Positions 21,861 to 25,360 of a stretch of DNA of 25,360 nt are shown here, piece by piece. Both the position numbers and the translations under genes were made by a program. Each line of letters starts with the position of its first letter. Position 1 is the first letter of the stretch. The notes under the pieces were generated by a model that searched no databases, was not told where the DNA came from, and worked only from the letters and a program-made list of their open reading frames with translations. This DNA comes from JABWAM01 sp964653025 (GTDB lineage Bacteria > Verrucomicrobiota > Verrucomicrobiia > JABWAM01), in the NCBI GenBank assembly GCA_964653025.1, contig CAZZBZ010000049.1:1-25360 (forward strand). Direction: 5' to 3'.

Positions 21861-23906
21861 TCAACCCTTCGCCCCGCGAAGCTGCGCGTCGAGATCGAGC
21901 ACGAGGCGGCTGGAAGCAAGGAACCCAAACGGATCGGCCCCCGACGGAGGAGTCGCGATGGCTGCCGCGAAGGCCTTGAACATTTCGCGGTGTCCCTTTC
22001 CCTCGAACGACCGTCGCTCCCGAACCGCGTCCCCCTGGCGCACCTCGAGAAAAGCGAAGTCCTCCGTAATCCACGCGGCGTCCCCGCAGGCCACCTCGAT
22101 CCTCTCCTTCGGCCCCCCCTCGCGACGATGGGAACGCACCCCGATGAGCGCCTGGCTCCCATCGACAAAACGTAACTGGATTCCCGTCGCCCCGTCAGCG
22201 CCCATGACTCCCGAGCGCTCCGTGACGGGTGCCCCGACAAGCCAGCATACCCAATCCACCGCATGGCACACCTCGCCCACGAATCGTCCGCCCTGCTCCG
22301 GAAAGCCAGCCCACTCGCCGGGGGGCAACGGGTCCTGGCAGAAGGTATAGTGGATCATGAGCGGTTTCCGATTTTGGTTGAGGTCCGCCGCAATGCGCAG
22401 GGAGACCGGAGCAAAACGACGGTTAAAACCGACAAACAGCACGGCCTTCGGGGCGGCGCCCGCGGCCTTCTCGACGCGATCCAACTCGAAGGGCGAAAGG
22501 CCGAGCGGCTTCTCCACCAGCACATGCTTGCCCGCGATGAGGGCCTTCTCGACCATCGTGGCGTGGCCCGCGTGCGGGGTGGCCACGAGGACCGCTGAAA
22601 CCCCCGGGTCGCACAGGACCGCATCGAGGTCGCAGGTCACGCGCTCGGCCCCAAAACGGACCGCGGCCTCCCGCGCCGCGAGCGGGGAGTGACCGACCAC
22701 GCAGCGCAGGAAAAAATGGGAGGGCATCGCACGGAGGTTGGGGAGATGGACCTCGCGCGCAAAACGCCCCGGCCCCACCAGGGCCGCCCCCGTCGCACCC
22801 TGAACGGCCTCCGCCGACCGTCGCAGCTCGAGCGTTGTCTGGGGGATAACGCGGCCCGGATACTCGAAAAAGGTCAGCACCGAGGAAGGAGGATTCTCCA
22901 CGGCACGAGCGAAAGGAACCACGGCGGGGTTGAGCTTCGAGGGAGCGATGCGGCCCTCGTCCAGCCAGCGCAGAAAGGTTTCCAGGTTCTGGGCGACGGA
23001 GCGGGGGGGGCGCGTCCAGAGGCCGCTGGTGCCGAGCCCGTCCCCACCGTAGCGGTCGTCGCCATACCCCGCCGAGACCAGGAGCTCGACCTCGCGCGCC
23101 CATGCCTGCTCCCGCGGCAGCTCGATGGGAAACTCCCCCACCACCACGATGCGGGCGCGACGTCGACAGAGGGAGATCGCGCGGGCGACAAGGCCGGGGG
23201 CATCCCCGCGCGCGCAGAGAAAAACCGCGTCGAAAGTTCCTACCCCGGGGAACGACGCCTCGTGAACCTCCGCGCCCGCGGAGGCCGCGAGCGCGCGGCG
23301 TTCCGCAACAGGGTCGAAGGCCACCACGCGGCAACCCGCGGCCCGCAAAACCTGCACCATGAACTGGCCGATCACCCCGAGGCCGAAGACCGCGACCTCG
23401 CCGCCGCCCTCAATCCCCGCGCGATGCATCGCATGGAGGGCGACCCCAACAAGCGCTCCCGACGAGGCATCGCGCGCGAGTTCGGGACGCGGAAGCTTCG
23501 CGCAGAAGGCCCGTCGAGCGCACAAGAGGGTGGCGTGGTGCGCCCCCGGTCCCACGGCAACCACCCCATCGCCCGGCGTGAGATCCTTCACCCCATCCCC
23601 CACGGCGAGAACGCGCCCGCTCGCCGAGTAGCCGAGGGGGACCGGCTTGGAGGCCGCATCTCCAATCTTCCCAAGCGTGGCGCGCCAGCCCCGGTTGCGT
23701 AGCGAGGCGCCGATCTTCCCCCACCCCAGCCTCGCCCGACGCAAGAGGGCGGAAGGCGAGAGGGAGAGGTCGCGCACGGCCTGCTGCTCCGTGCCAGCGC
23801 TGACGGCGGACCACGCCGTCTGAATGAGCACCTCGCCCGCCAACGGAACCGGATCGGGGAGTTCGACAAACTCCGTGCGCCCCCGCCTGGCAATCAGCAG
23901 TCGCAT
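21861..23906 (-). CDS. bi-domain oxidoreductase (MDR dehydrogenase fused to Gfo/Idh/MocA)
   Basis: The 681-residue protein joins two dehydrogenases. Residues 1 to about 350 are a medium-chain (zinc alcohol dehydrogenase-like) domain with LGYSASGRVLAVG at 91-103 and NAD-binding VFGLGVIGQ at 173-181. Residues about 372-681 are a Gfo/Idh/MocA domain with GPGRFA at 378-383 and VEKPLGLS at 464-471. Both folds use NAD(P), so one substrate may be oxidised and reduced in turn within a single chain. This fusion is known as a bi-domain oxidoreductase type and often occurs near polysaccharide genes. Here its neighbours are metK and rlmN, and no sugar-polymer gene cluster surrounds it. The ATG is at 23904-23906. 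The canonical structural-zinc cysteine cluster is not obvious. Confidence 0.88.
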   Translation of the reverse strand: MRLLIARRGRTEFVELPDPVPLAGEVLIQTAWSAVSAGTEQQAVRDLSLSPSALLRRARLGWGKIGASLRNRGWRATLGKIGDAASKPVPLGYSASGRVLAVGDGVKDLTPGDGVVAVGPGAHHATLLCARRAFCAKLPRPELARDASSGALVGVALHAMHRAGIEGGGEVAVFGLGVIGQFMVQVLRAAGCRVVAFDPVAERRALAASAGAEVHEASFPGVGTFDAVFLCARGDAPGLVARAISLCRRRARIVVVGEFPIELPREQAWAREVELLVSAGYGDDRYGGDGLGTSGLWTRPPRSVAQNLETFLRWLDEGRIAPSKLNPAVVPFARAVENPPSSVLTFFEYPGRVIPQTTLELRRSAEAVQGATGAALVGPGRFAREVHLPNLRAMPSHFFLRCVVGHSPLAAREAAVRFGAERVTCDLDAVLCDPGVSAVLVATPHAGHATMVEKALIAGKHVLVEKPLGLSPFELDRVEKAAGAAPKAVLFVGFNRRFAPVSLRIAADLNQNRKPLMIHYTFCQDPLPPGEWAGFPEQGGRFVGEVCHAVDWVCWLVGAPVTERSGVMGADGATGIQLRFVDGSQALIGVRSHRREGGPKERIEVACGDAAWITEDFAFLEVRQGDAVRERRSFEGKGHREMFKAFAAAIATPPSGADPFGFLASSRLVLDLDAQLRGAKG

Positions 23907-23955
23907 GGCAAAGCAAAGCCCTGCGGGGGAAACTCCCCTCCCAGATAGATCACGT

Positions 23956-25137
23956 TCAGCGCGCCAGGCGCGCGAGTTCCTTTGCCTTGTCGGTCCGCTC
24001 CCAGGTCAGGGCTTTCAGATCGTCGGTGCGTCCGAAGTGACCGTAATTGGTGGTCTTCCCGTAAATGGGGCGAAGCAGGTTGAGTTGCTTGATGATGTTC
24101 GCAGGCTTGAAGCTGAAGAGCTTGCGGATCGCCCTTTCGATCTTCATGTCGGACACCTTCCCGGTGCCAAAGGTGTCCACGCAGAGGGAGACCGGCTCGG
24201 GGTGGCCGATGGCATAGGCGAACTGGACCTCGCAGCGGTCGGCGAGGCCGGCGGCCACGACATTCTTTGCGACGTAGCGCCCCATGTAAGCTGCACTGCG
24301 ATCCACCTTCGAGGGATCCTTGCCCGAGAAAGCGCCGCCGCCGTGGCGACCCATGCCGCCGTAGCTGTCGACGATGATCTTGCGGCCGGTCACCCCGCTG
24401 TCGCCCTCGGGCCCGCCCACAACGAAGCGCCCGGTCGGGTTCACGAGAAACTGGGTGCGACGGTCCAGAAGCTTCGAGGGAAGCGTCTTGCGGATGATCT
24501 GCTGGATGATGACGCGCTCGATCTCGGAGTGTTTCACCTTCTCGTCGTGCATCGTGGAGACCACCACGGCCGAGATGCGGAGGACACGGTAGCCGTCGTA
24601 TTCCACGGAAACCTGGGTCTTCGCGTCGGGACGGAGCCACGGGATGCGGCCGCCCTTGCGGGCGCGGGCGAGGGCGAGGCCCAGTTTATGGGCGTACATG
24701 ATCGGGGCCGGCATGAGCTGCGGGGTCTCGCGGCAGGCAAACCCAAACATGAGCCCCTGGTCGCCGGCACCCTGCTCGGTGGTCTTCTTGCCGGCGGCAC
24801 GGCGCGCATCCACGCCCTGGGCGATGTCGGGGCTCTGGCGAACCAGCGCGAGCATGACCTGGCAGGACTTGTCGTTGAACATGGCCTTCTCGTCCGTGTA
24901 CCCGATCCCCGCGATGGCCTGGCGGGCCACCTTGGCGTAGTCGAAGTCCGCGGAGGTCGTGATCTCGCCCGCGAGGACAACAAGGTTCGATTTCACGAGC
25001 GTCTCGCAGGCCACGCGGCTGCGCGGATCCTGGGCAAGGCACGCATCGAGGATCGCGTCGGAAATGGTGTCGCAGACCTTGTCGGGATGCCCTTCGGTGA
25101 CCGACTCGGATGAGAAGATGTAACGTCGTTTCTCCAT
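23956..25137 (-). CDS. metK: S-adenosylmethionine synthetase
   Basis: This enzyme makes S-adenosylmethionine from methionine and ATP. From the ATG at 25135-25137 it has 393 residues, normal for the family, starting with YIFSSESVTEGHPDKVCD (His17 of the GHPDK motif). The hexapeptide GAGDQG is at 123-128 and the P-loop-like GGGAFSGKD at 266-274; NPTGRFVVGGP is also typical. The frame stays open upstream to 25335, but that part is repeat DNA and not family-like. The downstream rlmN uses S-adenosylmethionine, as does LipA elsewhere in the window. The bi-domain gene follows after 49 bp, so metK may head the transcript. Confidence 0.96.
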   Translation of the reverse strand: MEKRRYIFSSESVTEGHPDKVCDTISDAILDACLAQDPRSRVACETLVKSNLVVLAGEITTSADFDYAKVARQAIAGIGYTDEKAMFNDKSCQVMLALVRQSPDIAQGVDARRAAGKKTTEQGAGDQGLMFGFACRETPQLMPAPIMYAHKLGLALARARKGGRIPWLRPDAKTQVSVEYDGYRVLRISAVVVSTMHDEKVKHSEIERVIIQQIIRKTLPSKLLDRRTQFLVNPTGRFVVGGPEGDSGVTGRKIIVDSYGGMGRHGGGAFSGKDPSKVDRSAAYMGRYVAKNVVAAGLADRCEVQFAYAIGHPEPVSLCVDTFGTGKVSDMKIERAIRKLFSFKPANIIKQLNLLRPIYGKTTNYGHFGRTDDLKALTWERTDKAKELARLAR

Positions 25138-25284
25138 AGTTGAGAAAACTTGGCAGCAGAGCCGCCTCCACGCAACCCATTTATTGGGGCGGCGCGCGCA
25201 CGGGCGCATGGCAGCTCTGCCGGGATTTTTCCCTCGGCCCGTTTGGCCGTGACATTGAGCGGGGCCCCTCCCCGCAGACTGCAG
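25138..25284 (-). promoter_or_regulatory. structured leader region of metK, function unproven
   Basis: On the metK strand this stretch holds several possible hairpins: a 7-bp stem between 25156-25162 and 25214-25220 closing a 51-nt loop that contains CCCA/TGGG, a CGGCC/GGCCG stem at 25235-25249 and GGGA/TCCC at 25222-25233. I do not find the core motifs of the SAM-I or SAM-II riboswitches. It could be a regulatory leader, or simply GC-rich spacer. Confidence 0.25.
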
Positions 25285-25349
25285 AGGGCACGACGAAGCG
25301 TGCCCCTCCATTGGCCAACAGTATTGGAGGGGCACGCTTTGTCGTGCCC
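25285..25349. repeat. REPIN-like element, copy 2
   Basis: The left arm 25286-25310 is identical over 25 bases to the left arm at 4372-4396. The right arm 25325-25349 is its inverted copy with one mismatch in the loop (CTTTGT instead of CTTCGT). The spacer is only 14 nt and unlike that of copy 1, except that both start with TT after the arm. Each arm folds alone (stem GGGCACG/CGTGCCC). It sits about 150-210 bp upstream of metK. Confidence 0.8.
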
Positions 25350-25360
25350 GTGAGAAGCTG

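Noticed and set aside
25138..25284. SAM riboswitch upstream of metK
   Set aside because: No core motif of the SAM-I or SAM-II classes is visible, so only a structured leader of unknown role is recorded.
25138..25335. Longer metK start adding 66 residues
   Set aside because: The extension reads through the REPIN-like element and does not resemble MetK, while the ATG at 25135-25137 gives the standard N-terminus.

Overview
The window is a GC-rich, densely packed bacterial chromosome segment with about 20 protein-coding genes on both strands and no rRNA, tRNA, CRISPR array or transposase gene that I can recognise. A Kdo transferase (waaA) points to a diderm with lipopolysaccharide. A member of the PVC group, most likely Verrucomicrobiota or a relative, is my best guess. 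The reasons are the mix of DUF2961, CBM9-like, ceramidase-like and DUF4410 proteins, mostly weak or absent Shine-Dalgarno sites, frequent GTG starts, and palindromic or short-word repeats that run into gene ends. This assignment is inference, not a measured placement.

Layout. 1-2555 (minus): a PfkB sugar kinase cut by the left edge, a nested four-hairpin palindrome, and a ceramidase-like protein whose C-terminal tail is made of repeat DNA. 2677-5849 (minus): a lipoate module, consisting of dihydrolipoyl dehydrogenase and then one 546-codon frame that fuses octanoyltransferase (LipB) to lipoyl synthase (LipA), with a REPIN-like element between them. 6019-7899 (plus): an exported S9 peptidase. 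8132-9625 (minus): a DUF4410 protein followed by an RluA-type pseudouridine synthase. 9759-10787 (plus): a Gfo/Idh/MocA oxidoreductase, meeting a sirtuin (minus) tail to tail.

11655-15312 (plus) looks like one operon: a 49-aa membrane peptide, 5-formyltetrahydrofolate cyclo-ligase, a YmdB-type phosphoesterase, pantothenate synthetase and an MFS transporter. The last three junctions overlap. 15334-18149 holds a CBM9-like protein (minus), an unknown three-helix membrane protein (plus) and waaA (minus). 18181-19320 (plus) is a DUF2961/GH172-type protein. 19335-25137 (minus) reads metK, a bi-domain dehydrogenase, rlmN and a TPR protein, the last three almost gapless. A second REPIN-like element lies upstream of metK.

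The most unusual items are the LipB-LipA fusion, whose linker is written in 7-bp repeat DNA, and the two families of structured palindromes (878-988; 4371-4442 and 25285-25349).
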